A stretch of DNA of 64,000 bases from Odobenus rosmarus divergens. Taxonomy: Eukaryota > Chordata > Mammalia > Carnivora > Odobenidae. How positions within the stretch are numbered: position 1 is the stretch's first letter; every line of letters begins with the position of its first letter. Below, in pieces: positions 1-31,000 of the stretch. The stretch is taken from positions 3,351,202 to 3,415,201 of the forward strand of contig NW_004450328.1 of the NCBI RefSeq assembly GCF_000321225.1, in the 5' to 3' direction. Both the position numbers and the translations under genes were made by a program. The notes beneath the pieces were generated by a model. The model was given only the letters and a program-made list of their open reading frames with translations. It was not told the origin of the DNA and ran no database searches.

Positions 1-173
1 ATTTATTTGACAGAGACACAGCGAGAGAGGGAACACAAGCAGGGGGAGTGGGAGAGGGAGAAGCAGGCTTCCTGCAGAGCAGGGAGCCCAATGCGGGGCT
101 CGATCCCAGGACGTTGGGACCATGACCTGAGCCGAGGGCAGCTGCTTAACTGACTGAGCCACCCAGGCACCCC
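1..173 (-). repeat. CAN-SINE (tRNA-derived), tail cut by window edge
   Basis: On the minus strand the element reads from GGGGTGCCTGGGTGGCTCAG at 173 down to the (TCTC)-rich, AAATAAAT tail at 1. The A-box-like TGGCTCAG and B-box-like GGGATCGAGCCCCG show its tRNA origin. It is inserted in an old L1 fragment that continues at 174. Confidence 0.92.
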
Positions 174-390
174 TTAATTGGGTGGTTTTGTTGTTGAGTT
201 GTAGGAGTTCTTTATATGTTCTGGACATTAACCTCTTATCAGATATATGATTTGCAAATATTTTGTCCCGTTCTTTGACTTGTCTTTTCATTTTGTTGGT
301 AGTATCTTTTGATGCAGTCCAATGATGAGTTTTTTTTTGTTGCCTGTGCTATTGGTGTCATATCTAAGAAATTGTTGCCATATTGGTCCC
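174..390 (-). repeat. L1 LINE fragment (minus)
   Basis: The stretch resembles the antisense of the mammalian L1 ORF2 3' region, including GAGTTCTTTATATGTTCTGG, ATATATGATTTGCAAATATT and a TGGTGTCATATCTAAGAAAT motif. It is old and interrupted by the SINE at 1-173. Its recognisable part ends about 35-45 bp before the SRCAP acceptor at 426. Confidence 0.8.
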
Positions 391-426
391 TTTGACACCA
401 TGCTTTTGTGTTCCTTCTTGTACCAG

Positions 427-16382
<15,956 letters not shown>

Positions 16383-16785
16383 GTGGGCTGCCCCTCCACC
16401 TAGGCTTTCTGCCATGGCCCCTCTTCCTCCACAACCAGGCCTGACTCTGTTAACCACTACTTGAAGTCTTGAGGGGGAAAGCCTCCAGGGAGACATAGGG
16501 GCCTTCTCCCTTCTTTCCACCAAAGTAGGGGGTAGGCAACTGGTTGTCTTGGAAATGGGGCTCTTCACATACCCCCTTCCCTTCCACCCCACATGGCTGG
16601 GCAGTGTTAAGGGTGGCAAGATAGTCTCTGTCCCCACCCCCTTGTACTTGATTCCCCAGCTATCTTTCACAGCCCCCCACCCTTAGGGGAAGGGGGAGGG
16701 GCTTCTCTCTACCATGAGTTTTTTTTTTTTCTTTTTTTTTTAAGAAGAAAAAATAATAAACTTAGTTTCTGTATGAGCATCCGCG
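16383..16785 (+). other. SRCAP: SRCAP 3' UTR
   Basis: The sequence after the SRCAP TGA runs for about 400 nt to a poly(A) signal. It is GC-rich at first and ends with a T-run followed by an A-rich stretch. No other feature is seen in it. Confidence 0.8.
16755..16760 (+). terminator. SRCAP: SRCAP poly(A) signal AATAAA
   Basis: Canonical AATAAA in an A-rich context about 370 nt after the SRCAP stop codon; the GT/T-rich sequence needed for cleavage follows within about 60 nt. Confidence 0.8.
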
Positions 16786-19971
<3,186 letters not shown>

Positions 19972-20277
19972 CCCTGGGTGGCCTCTGCTGAGAGTCAGCG
20001 AGACCTCCTGGATCCTGCAGTGCGGCATTGCTAGGGTCTGAGGCCGGCAGTGGTCCTTCCTGGCTGGAAGGATGGTGCCTCTCTCAAAGGTCTTTGGAAG
20101 AACTCTTCTAGACCTTTCTAAAAGGAGGCAGCAGCTGAAACTGTTGAGGGGAGGCCAGCCTGCTCTGTTCTTTCAGTGTCCACCATCCCCTATTTCCCCC
20201 AGCCTACTACATCCTAGGGGCCTCAACCCAGAGGTGGGGTTGAAGACCAGGCCTGATTTTATTAGAATTTGTTTTGT

Positions 20278-20283
20278 AATAAA
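20278..20283 (+). terminator. TMEM265: TMEM265 poly(A) signal AATAAA
   Basis: AATAAA 307 nt after the TMEM265 stop, followed within 30 nt by a TGTTCCTGTC TAATTGTTGTT GT-rich stretch typical of a downstream element. Confidence 0.8.
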
Positions 20284-20839
20284 AATCTTTTTTAGTGGTG
20301 AAATGTTCCTGTCTAATTGTTGTTCCCCTACTTTCCCTGGGCCCTTGGCAAGAGCCAGACTGGACATCTGACTGATGGCAAAAGTCTGCGTTTTCCCTTA
20401 CTTGGGAGCTCCAAGAGGATTTTTCTTTTTTCCTTCTCTTGCAAGTTTCCCTTCTTGGAAAGACCCCAGCTTCTCCCTTGCTCATCAGCAGAGAGACCCT
20501 GCGGCCAGATAGGAAGAGGAGCCGCAGCAGCTACTCTTCATGGAGTGCTTCTTGTGTCCCAGGCTGCGGTCTTAGGTGCTTTCTATTACCTAACTCTTTC
20601 AACCCTCACAGCCACTCAGTAGGAGGTCCCAGTGTTTTCATTTTGTAGTTGAGGAAGCAGGCGCCCAAGGTCATACAGCTAGTAAGAGGCAGAGTTGACA
20701 TTGAACCCAGATGCTTTGGTTCCAGAGTTGAGAAAGGAATGAAAGGGTTGGATGGCAGCTGCAGTGAATTTCTACCCTGGATATGAAATTCTGTAGGATT
20801 ATAATGAATTTTCATATCCTTTATCTTGGGCCTCCCGGT

Positions 20840-21320
20840 AATATTTTAAACATATTTTAAATTGTGAAGTATATCACATATACAGGAAAATGTCCAAAAT
20901 GAGAATAGCTTTTAACAAAGCAAACATTTGAAAACCACCATTCAGTCAAGAAATTGAACATTGACAGCACTCCAAAACCTCCTTTAGACCTCTCCCAATC
21001 ACTGCTCCTTCTTTTCTTCACACAGATACCTAGCATTCTGACTTCTAACAATGGAGTTTAGTTTTGCCTGCATTTGAACATTTATATAAATGGAATCCTA
21101 TGTATTCTTTTTATGTCTGGCTTCTTTTACTTAACATTGTTGGTGAGATTCATCAATATTTGGTGTAGCTGTAGTTGTCATTACTCTGTAGTATTCCATT
21201 ATATGAATATATTAACAATTTGTCCATTTTCTGTTGGTGAACTTTTGGGATGATTCCATTTTGGGGATATTATGAATCTTGCTGCTGTGGACATTCTTAT
21301 ACATGTCTCTTGGAGTACAT
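20840..21320 (-). repeat. L1-like old LINE fragment
   Basis: Antisense L1-type text including GTAGTATTCCATTATATGAA, ATTTGTCCATTTTCTGTTGG and TATTATGAATCTTGCTGCTG. It is diverged and carries no frame. Confidence 0.65.
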
Positions 21321-21599
21321 GTGCCCTGGGAATTGAATTTTTGGGTTATTTCACCATAATTCAGAGACCAGCAGAGCACCTGAAGGAATTAGAGATACTT
21401 GTTGCACTCTGAAGAGAGATTAAAGCGAAGATGGTTGTCTTCAGGGTTCCAAAGTGCCCCAGGAAGGAAAAGTGAAGAGTATCCATTGCTGGTCCCAGAG
21501 GTTAGAGTTACAACACTGGTTAGAAGCCACACCTAGGGCATTGGCTCTCAAGCTCCGCTTCACCATAGAACCACTTGGGGAGCTTTAAAAAGTACTTAT

Positions 21600-21797
21600 G
21601 GGGGTGCCTGGATGGCTCAGTCGTTAAGCATCTGCCTTCGGCTCAGGTCATGATCCCAGGGTCCTGGGATCGAGCCCCGCGTCGGGCTCCCTGCTCAGCG
21701 GGAAGCCTGCTTCTCCCTCTCCCACTCCCCCTGCTTGTGTTCCCTCTCTCTCTGTCAAATAAATAAATAAAATCTTTAAAAAATAAAATAAAAAAAT
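21600..21797 (+). repeat. CAN-SINE with target-site duplication
   Basis: Head GGGGTGCCTGGATGGCTCAG, tail AAATAAATAAATAAAATC plus an AAAATAAA run. The flanking direct repeat is AAAAAGTACTTATG, just before 21601 and again at about 21798-21811. Confidence 0.92.
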
Positions 21798-22059
21798 AAA
21801 AAGTACTTATGCCTGGGCTTCAGCCCTACAGATTCTGATTTAATTGGTGTAAAGTGCTGCCTGCCTGGGCATCAGGGAAACACATTTTAGAGAGATTTTT
21901 TTCTACAGAAACCTTTTTTTAAAGCTAATATTTCATTAATCAGCAGCTTTAGGTTACTAGAGACTATATCCTATTCCTCCAAAGTGATTAAATGAGGTCT
22001 CGCTATTTTTTTATTTTTGCTTTTTTTAGGTCTCACTGTTTTGTGTTTTTTTTGTTTTT

Positions 22060-22247
22060 TTTTAAAGATTTTATTTATTTGAGAGAGAGAGAATGAGAGA
22101 TAGAGAGCACGAGAGGGAAGAGGGTCAGAGGGAGAAGCAGACTCCCTGCTGAGCAGGGAGCCCGATGTGGGAGTCGATCCCAGGACTCCAGGATCATGAC
22201 CTGAGCCGAAGGCAGTCGCTTAACCAACTGAGCCACCCAGACGCCCA
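22060..22247 (-). repeat. CAN-SINE, first of an adjacent minus-strand pair
   Basis: The T-rich end (TTTAAAGATTTTATTTATTT) is at the left and the head GGGCGTCTGGGTGGCTCAGT at the right (minus strand). It is flanked by copies of AGGTCTCACTGTTTT at about 22028 and 22248. Confidence 0.9.
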
Positions 22248-22264
22248 TAGGTCTCACTGTTTTT

Positions 22265-22443
22265 TAAAAATACTTATTTGTCAGAGAAAGGGAAAGGGAG
22301 CACAAGCAGGGGGAACAGCAGGCAGAGGGAGATGCAGACTCCCCACTGAGCAGGGAGCCCGATGTGGGACTCCATCCCAGGACCCCAGGATCATGACCTG
22401 AGCCAAAGGCAGGTGCTTAACCGACTGAGCCACGCAGGCGACC
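22265..22443 (-). repeat. CAN-SINE, second of the pair
   Basis: Minus-strand element starting about 17 bp after the previous one. Its right flank repeats the same target (GGTCTCACTATTTT at about 22446), so it appears to have used the same site. Confidence 0.9.
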
Positions 22444-22746
22444 TGGGTCTCACTATTTTCAAACTCAATTTTGAAAAACTTTCAAACCTACTGAACAATA
22501 AGAGAATGGTACAATGAACTCATGTGTGCTCTTCACCTAAGTTTATAATTTTTAACATTTTACCACAGTGGTTTTACATCTAGAATACACATACTGGTAT
22601 TGCAGAGCCATTTGAGAGTAAGCGGAAGGCCCTTCGTTCCTAAATTCTTATTTACAATTTTTAGCGTCAGTATGGTCTCAGATTGTTTTTTAGTTCAATT
22701 TGTTTTATCCATTACTGTCATCCTTCTTAAAATATATTTGAGGTGT
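22444..22746 (-). repeat. L1-like fragment
   Basis: AT-rich old LINE-like sequence (GAACTCATGTGTGCTCTTCA CCTAAG, TTTTACCACAGTGG), continued beyond the SINE at 22747-22945 by ATTTACATGAAGTAAAGTGC. Assignment by resemblance only. Confidence 0.5.
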
Positions 22747-22942
22747 GGGCGCCTGGGTGGCTCAGTTGGTTAAGCAACTGCCTTCGGCTCAGGTCATGAT
22801 CCTGGAGTCCCGGGATCGAGTCCCGCGTCGGGCTCCCTGCTCGGCAGGGAGTCTGCTTCTCCCTCTGACCCTCTTCCCTCTCGTGCTCTCTATCTCTCAT
22901 TGTCTCTCTCTCAAATAAATAAATAAAATCTTTAAAAAAAAA
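22747..22942 (+). repeat. CAN-SINE with target-site duplication
   Basis: Young-looking plus-strand copy with complete A- and B-box regions, (TCTC) segment and an A10-type tail. The direct repeat ATATTTGAGGTGT flanks it (22734-22746 and about 22943-22955). Confidence 0.93.
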
Positions 22943-24286
22943 ATATTTGAGGTGTAATTTACATGAAGTAAAGTGCACAGATCTTAAGCGTGTGGCTTGG
23001 TGAATGTTTCGTATGATCCCAACTGTATAATCACCACCTAGGTGAATAGAACATTTCTGGCACATCAGAAGTCTCCCCCATGGCCCTCTCAGTCTCATTA
23101 TTCTTTTTGTTCCTGATTTTGACCTGTGGAAATTGCATCAACCTGGTTCTTGGGTCCTGATAAGTCCCCACATTTCTTCACTTGCTTTCTGGCATAAATT
23201 ATTCCAGGCTCATCATACACTTTCTCTGCTCCAGCCTGGCAACTGGCCATTTCTCCCAAGGAGTCCTGGTTCCTTGAACTGGGGACTGTTAACTTTGAAA
23301 TCAGTATCTAGACCAGCTGTGCTCATTCTCCTGAGATGTTCCTGCTTCTAGGCCCTTTCAGAGGTTAGAGCTAGAAAATATCTATTTTAAATCTGTGTTT
23401 AAAATCATACCTCCAGTTTCAATCAGTCATAAGGTTCTTTCTCTCCCTATCTCAAATTCCATAGTCCCACAGTAATAACCTTGGCTGCCAAATACATCAA
23501 ATGTTTATTCATTTGCAAATATATATAAACATATTGCTCAATTTCTGAATAATTATCCCATTATACTACCAAACGATAAGCCTACTAAGTAAAGCTAAAG
23601 GTTTCTTGCAATTATTTTGTCTTTAGATTGATGGTATAAAGTCAAAATACTGTTGGATTCGTTTTTCTTTTATGATTGTGATCCCAACGTGACATTTCTA
23701 AGATAGTTGTTAGAAGGTTAAATGAATTCATTCTGTGCCTCTTTTGCTGGAACATAACTTCCACAAGGGTAAGGACTCGCCTCGCCCCCCTGCTGATAGT
23801 TTAGCGTTTAGACTCTCGGCAAATATTTATTTGAATGAGTAGGTGAATGCCAGGGTTGAGCTGTGCACTGAAAAGGCTTATGAAGTAAGTCGCTTCTGGC
23901 AATATCTCACAACTCTGTAGGCTTAGAACAGAGCGTGATACTCCCCAAGGCTTATGGGAGGCGGTGGTGGAAGACTGGGAAAATATATAACCCTAGATGG
24001 TGAGCACGTGGGCTTTGGAGGTATTCAAGAATCGGAGCAGCCAGAAGACTAAGAATACACTGCTGGTTGACCGGCCGTGGTTCGTCCACACCAGGAAGCA
24101 AGTTGCGGTCCAAGCTGCGGGCTCCGAGCGTTTTAAGAGCTGAAGGCGGCCCCTCAAAGCATGCACTTTGGACCAGGCTGCCAATTTTAAAAAGATTGGA
24201 TTTGGATAGTGATGCTGGGAGGGGAATGAGGGAACCATGCCCAAGTCAGGGAACTGGAGGCGCAGCGAGTCCCGCGTCCTAGATAC

Positions 24287-24609
24287 CTATAAGCCACGCT
24301 TCCGGGTAAGCCTAACTTCCGGGTCCCGTTCCGGGCCTCCAAGCCCACTAGCCAACAAGCTCAGCCCCTGCCGTCCTCTGCAGATGCTGTGCGCTGATTG
24401 GCTGCATCTGAAGTCCCGCCCCAGCGTCTCAGCCTTAGGTAACTCCGAGCTCCAACGCCCGCGCCAGCCTCGGGACTCTCCGCTTCCTATTGGACTACCA
24501 ATTTCCAATCGGAAGGGTTTTTGAACCTCAGTCTTCAAGCGGCGCTGTCCATTGGCGGACAGGATGGGGGCGGGGCCTGGGGTCGTTGCCGGTGCCGCCC
24601 GGGTGTAAG
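24287..24609 (+). promoter_or_regulatory. PHKG2: PHKG2 promoter region and first (untranslated) exon
   Basis: GC-rich, CpG-rich region with two ETS-type CTTCCGGG boxes (about 24299 and 24317) and five CCAAT/ATTGG motifs (24397-24401, 24489-24493, 24498-24502, 24505-24509, 24551-24555). A donor GTAAGG follows at 24610, so the untranslated first exon ends at 24609. No TATA box is placed. The motif content fits a TATA-less housekeeping promoter. Confidence 0.7.
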
Positions 24610-25000
24610 GTAAGGGACTAGAGGCGAACCCCGCGACAGAGCGGCCTAGTGTCTACCCTGGCTTCTCTCTCCTCCCCCGCGGGTGAGCCTGCGCGAGACC
24701 CCGCGCCCCCTCCCAGCGCCCGCCCAAGTGCGCCTGCGCAGCAACAGCCACCATCCAGTCTGCCCCTTCCCTTCTTCCTCCGCACCTTTTCCCTTCCCCT
24801 CCCCCGCCCCCTAGGCCCTTTCGTAGGGTCTCCCCAGCCCTGATCCTTCCCCCACCCCGTCCCCATCCCCGAGGATCCTGGCGCCCCAGCCGCAAGGGCT
24901 GCGCCTCCGTGAGCCGCGATGTGCGTCCTCCCAGAGCCTGTGGGCCTCACTGCCCTCATTGCCCTCCGTTTCCTCCACACAGGCCCCCACCACCTTCAGA

Positions 25001-28000
25001 ATGACGCTGGACGTGGGGCCGGAGGATGACCTGCCCGACTGGGCCGCGGCCAAGGAGTTTTACCAGAAGTACGACCCTAAGGACGTCATTGGCAGGTGAG
25101 GGTTAAGCCAGGGAAACAGAGGTCCAGAGAGGTCGGGCCCTAGCCAGAATACAATGTTACATCTGAGGGCTGGATAGTTCTGAATGGGAACGAACAGTGG
25201 TTAGCGGAGGAACATTTGGTGACTAAACTCCTTCTCTGGGTCAATCCCCATTTCTTCCAAATTCACTCATTTATGTGTTCAACAAACATAGTTAAAGCAA
25301 CTATGGTCTGCCAGACACAAAGCTAAACACAGGGAGGGTAGCAGAGATGTTTATGCCTTGGAGGTGAAGTGACTGAAGGAGACACATGAGCATTCAAGTA
25401 GTATCAGGTTGTGGCATGGGGCTCAGAAAACCACAGCTTTCCACAAGGGGTGATATTTGGGTCTTGAAGGATGAGTAGGAGTTCAGCATGCAGAGAATGG
25501 AAGGAAGGCCTCACCTGTAGAGACAGTGGCAGGCACACTTACTCATCCAAGGTTTCCTAAGCACGTACAGTGTGCTGGGTGCAATGTGCAAGGCACTGGG
25601 GATACACGCCCCACATGTTTTCTGTTCTCCTAGAGTTTGTATTCCAGTGGTAGAGACAGACGATAAAACACAAAAACAAGATAAAGGTCATCATCTGCTT
25701 GGGTGAGGGAATGAGAGTGATTAACGGGGCTGAGACTTGAAGGATGGGAATGAACAAGATATATTTGGGGCAGAGGGAACAGCACATGCAAAGGCACAGG
25801 CAAGAAAGGGCCTATTCAAGCAATAGGCAGAAGATCATGGTGACTAGAACCTAGTAAGCATGGGACAAGGTGGAGGAAATTAAGTTGGAGAGGTAAATAG
25901 AGGTTAGATTATGTAGGGCCTTATGCCATGATAAAGAATTTCGATTTTATTCTAGCAAAACTGGTGGTTTAAAACAGGGCAGTTAACATGGTCTCATTTA
26001 TATTTCTGTAATTTGGGGGCTAGGAACTTAGCCGTTCTGTGCCCCAGTTTCACCATTTAGATTGGGAATAAAAATAGACCCTATCTTGTAGGTTGCTGTG
26101 AGGATGGGAAGAATTAGTATGATAGTCTTAGAACACTTCCTGGCACATGGTAAGTGCTCAACACAAGTGTGTTATTACATTTAAAAAAGATCACTCTGGC
26201 TCTTGTGTAGAGAATGGATAGGAGGGGAACAAGAACAGATGTGTAGAAACCAGTTAGGACGCGGTTGATGGATTCAGGCATGAGATGGTGATGGTTTAGG
26301 TTTGAATGGTGGTGGTAGAGATGGGGAGAAGTGGATAGATTGAGGTGATGATTTGAAGAGAGACTGATACAGATTTCCTGAGAGACCGGATATGGGCCAT
26401 AAGAAGGGAAGGAAACAAGAATAATGTCTTAAGGTTTGGGTTTGAGCACCTGAGTACCATTTTCTGAAATGAAGAAGGCCAAGGAGGATCAGACTGCCGG
26501 GAGGGCCGAGCAAGTCAAGAGTTCAATTTTGGAGACGTGAACTTTGAGATCTCCAACTGGAGCTGTCAAGTAGGTACATGCATCTGCAACTTGAGAGAGA
26601 GCTGGACTAGAGCAATAAATTTGGGAGGCATTAGCATATACGTAGTAGCTGGTGAGAAAATACATGGGGAGAAGTGAAGGGGCCAAGCTGAGGCCCTGGG
26701 GCATGTCACCATTAAGGGGTTAGAAAAGGAGGAGTCAGCAAGGGAGACTAAGGAGAGAGCATCTGTGAGTTAGACATAAAAACACAAAAACAGTGTGTTT
26801 CTAGAAGGTTGGCATGGTCTGCTGTGATCAGTGCTGCTGAGGCCAGGAAAGCAGAAAGGGCTATGACTATTAGATTTGTTCAGACTCCTTTCAGATATCA
26901 CGTGGAGATGTTAAAAAGGCCTTTGGGATCAGGAATTCTGGAAAGGAATCAAGGTATGAGGCAGTGCAGTGGGAGCCATTTGTACAAATGGTACTTAAAT
27001 CCCCCGGGACTGGATAGAGGTCATCGGGGGAAAGAGTATCTGGAAAAGAAGAGAGCTGAGATCCAAGTCCTAAGCTGATGCAGGGTTTCAGGACCAGGTG
27101 AGCCTAGGAGAGCCCTTAGGGAAGAACAGTGGTTCCACTTCCACGGGGCACAGAAAGATCAGTTTTGGAGAAAGCAGGTCAGGGGATAGGGTCCTTTATC
27201 ATATCATTCCAGCATTACTGTAGTAGCATCATCCCTGGTCTCTATCTTTTCCCTGTGTTTCTCCTGCACAGTAAGTTACCAGCCCACTCTCACTAAATGA
27301 GTCCCCAGAGTACCAGTTTCTTTACGTATAAAGGTCTGAAGCCTGGAAAGAGCTTGCTGCATTCTAGAAATTGGTGATAAGTTGTAAGTCACTGAAGCAA
27401 AGATTGAATAGCAGGACATAGCCAAAAATGAGGCTGAAAAGAAACCGAGACCATTTGGTAAAGGCCTTGAATAACAGGTGAAGGAACTGGGATTTGACTT
27501 CTATCTTACAGGGAATAGGGAGACAGTAGGGATAGAAACCAGTTTTGAGTGCCCTCCATAGTTAACTATATAAGGTTGAAATTATTAGGGCTCACTTAAA
27601 AAGAGCACAGTTGCTCTAGGGGTCCTGCTGAGGAATGAGGGAACACAACACTTAGAACTTAGTAGGGAATTTAAGCTGGAACGTTTTTAAGCCGCGAATG
27701 ACATAATTGGGGCGGTCATAAGAAGCTCATTCTGGAAGCAGTGCGGTGGATGGGTTGCGGTGGCTGAGGTTGGCAGCAGGGAGATCTGTGGGAGGCAGTT
27801 ATGGCTATGGGGGTGGAGTATTAGGAAACAGATTTGAGAAACAGAATGGAGTGGACTGGCTGGATGTGGTGGATTTTGATGGAGAGGGAAAAGCCAAGAA
27901 TCATACCAAGATTTCTAGTTTGGGAGTCTGATCGAATGGTATTACCGTTAATGGAGATCAGGGAATTAAAACTGTGTAGTGGCCGGGGCGCCTGGGTGGC

Positions 28001-31000
28001 TCAGTTGGTTAAGCGACTGCCTTCGGCTCAGGTCATGGTCCCAGGGTCCTGGGATCGAGCCCCGCATCGGGCTGCCTGCTTCTCCCTCTGACCCTCTTCC
28101 CTCTCGTGCTCTCTATCTCTCATTCTCTCTCTCTCAAATAAATAAAATCTTTAAAAAAAAAAAAAAACTGTGTAGTGGCCAAGAGTAAGACAGTAGGAAG
28201 TGGTGAGCATTGTAGCAGCTGCAAGGTTCTTGTCCCACTTAAGATAGGAATTCAGAGGGGCGCCTGGGGGTGGCTCAGTCATGCCTTTGGCTCAGGTCAT
28301 GATCCCAGGGTCCTGGGATTGAGCCCTGCATCAGGCTCTCTGCTCCGCAGGAGGCCTGCTTCTCCCTCTCCCACTCCCCTTGCTTGTGTTCCCTCTCTTG
28401 CTGTGTGTCTCTCTCTGTCAAATAAGTAAATCTTTAGAAAAAAAAAAAAAGAATTCAGATTTGAAAAGAACAACTCACTGACCAAACATAACACATCTGT
28501 GGGCTGTGTTTGGCTGGAGGGTCAGTGGTTTACATCTCTTGATGGAACCAGAGATGTGGGTGACAGGCATTCTAAGCAAAGGGAGTTGTGTAAGGGCAAG
28601 GAAGCCGTGAAGGGCGGCCAGGGAACCAGCACAGGAAATGTGGTGTGAGATCCGATCTTGGAGAGATTTGTACTTAGCCTGAGGTACTTGTAGGGTCATA
28701 AGGAATTGGTGACAGATTCCAAGCAAGGAAATACCTGTCTAGGACTTTTCTCTTCACCATGCCAAATGGGCTTTTCTGCTTCTGCCTCATGTCTTTCAAC
28801 ATCTCTTCAAGATGTTGTTGTCTACATTTCAGAGCCAACAAAGCGGAAGTCCAGAGACCTTATATCAGCGGGTCACTTGGAGGTTAATTAGTGGCACATA
28901 TGCGGCCTACACCAAGGTCTCCTGATTCATAGCTTTGGTCTTCCAGTCAATGGTCTGATATTTATTTGGAGCCTCTTAAACTTGAGGTATTGTAGGAGAA
29001 CTTTGGGATTTGGATGGCGTAATCAGGGAAGTGTTGAGTAAAATTTGGAGGGAGCCTTAGATCATTTCTTCCTGCTTTCTTCTTGTGGGGTTCCAGGAGG
29101 AGGGGCAGGTTCTGGGGCTCAGTGTGGAAAGGACCTGCCTAGGCTTCTCCATGCAGAGAATGGCAGAGATTGGATTCAGACCCAGGACCCCCACCTGTCT
29201 TCCCTGTGAGCTTTGTGTTGCACCTTGCTGGGTACCCAGGTTGCTTGCTGAGGCTACTGTGAAGCTACTGTAGGCCAGGGTGAGCCTTGGGAGCCTGCCT
29301 TGTTGTTCAGATGGGTCTTCAGAATATGGTGCAGTGGGTATGAGGATGGCAGGGCTCCATTCTGTGTGGAAATGAGAGAGCGGGAGGCCCTGACTCGTGT
29401 GCGGTCTGACTCTGGCAGAGGAGTGAGCTCCGTGGTACGCCGTTGTGTTCATCGAGCTACTGGCCGTGAGTTTGCGGTGAAGATCATGGAGGTGACAGCT
29501 GAGCGACTGAGTCCTGAACAGCTAGAGGAGGTGCGAGAAGCCACGCGGCGAGAGACGCACATCCTTCGCCAGGTCGCCGGCCACCCCCACATCAGTGAGG
29601 CTGCATTCCCTGCTCCTGTTAGCTGACAGCCACCTCCTGGCCCTGCCCACAGCCCAGTTCCCCCAACACTGCCTCCACGCCTCTGCTCCCTTCGTCATGG
29701 CTCCACTCCACCTCAAAGTGTGGCCAGCCTTTGGGTCCCTACTGCCTCCTTTTGGTTCTCCTTCCTTCCCAGTAACAGCCCACTGCCACCTCGGGGTGGA
29801 AAGCCCGTTTAACATGTATCCGCTCCTTTCCATCTCCGTATCTCTGCCTTTCTGCCTCTTTCCCAGTCACTCTCATCGATTCCTACGAGTCTTCTAGCTT
29901 CATGTTCCTGGTGTTTGACCTGTGAGTATCTCCCTGCCCTGATCTGAGAAGCTTCCTCCTCCTCCCCTCCGTGTGTGGCCCCAGCCTGACAGCACAGTGG
30001 GCTAAGACTAACCTGCTCACACTTTCCTGTGTGCCCGAGGCTCGGGCCCCTCTCCCCAGGTGCCCTGATGAGGCAAGTTCTTCCAGAGTGTTCATGACCA
30101 GCCAATTAGAAAGGGTTTTCATGACCCCCTGGGGTCACTGTCCCAGTCCCCCACGGTTATAAGATTGGCAGGGAAGACTGAAGAGCTGACCACTTAACAA
30201 CAGATTCTCGCTCCCTTGTCTCTTGCTGTTTAACACCCTACATGGTGTTTGTCTCTGCCCATCAGTTCATCTCCTGGTTAGTCTGAATCTGAGTGTGAGA
30301 TGTTCTACAATATAACGTAAACCAGTGCAAAGGTACTTCAAAAGAGAATGGTCTAAATAGCAAATATTTAAGAGACCCCTAGAAAAATTTCACAAAGTCT
30401 GCATACAGAATGACCCTCTGCAAAAGTTGTCGGGGGGGAGGTAGGAAGTGTCTGTCACCTTATCATGCAATTTTGCAGAACAATTATATGCCCCCAAACA
30501 CCACCTGATTTCAAGGATTGATGTGGAGTTGTAATTATAAACTCAGTTTTTAAAGACAAGATAAAAATAAAGTGCTATTCAACTTTTTTGCTGTTACTAA
30601 CTGTGAAATTTCGGTCCATGGTCTAAATAGAGTCACTTTAAAAGGCCCTCTTTGAATATAATTAGTTTCAGATAATGAGGACCTCCTATAAATTATTGTT
30701 CCAAGAAGGCACTTATCTTGCTAACATAGCACCCTCCTGGCAGAGTGCATATATTTTGACTGCCAACCCCCTGGCATCCAGTTCACTCTTGGAGCGCTCT
30801 AATCGCTCAAGAAAAAACAAAGAGGACTCTCTCTTCACCGGCCTCTTCCGTGGTATTCTCTGTGAGCGCTGGCTTGTTTTCTCAGCCCCCATGTAAGGTG
30901 CACCTACCTCCCAACCCCTCCTCTCCCTTAGGATGCGGAAGGGAGAGCTGTTTGACTACCTCACAGAGAAGGTGGCCCTCTCAGAAAAGGAAACCAGGTA

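Larger units (their letters stand above)
20284..24286. other. TMEM265-PHKG2 spacer, repeat-rich
   Basis: Intergenic. It holds L1-like fragments and four SINEs (listed separately), an AT-rich stretch with no recognised content at 23.35-23.85 kb, and then rising GC towards the PHKG2 promoter. No gene was recognised. Confidence 0.6.

Noticed and set aside
29300..29626. Plus-strand 108-codon frame starting upstream of PHKG2 exon 29419
   Set aside because: Only the exon 29419-29594 part is coding; the start lies in the intron, and the frame reads past the donor.
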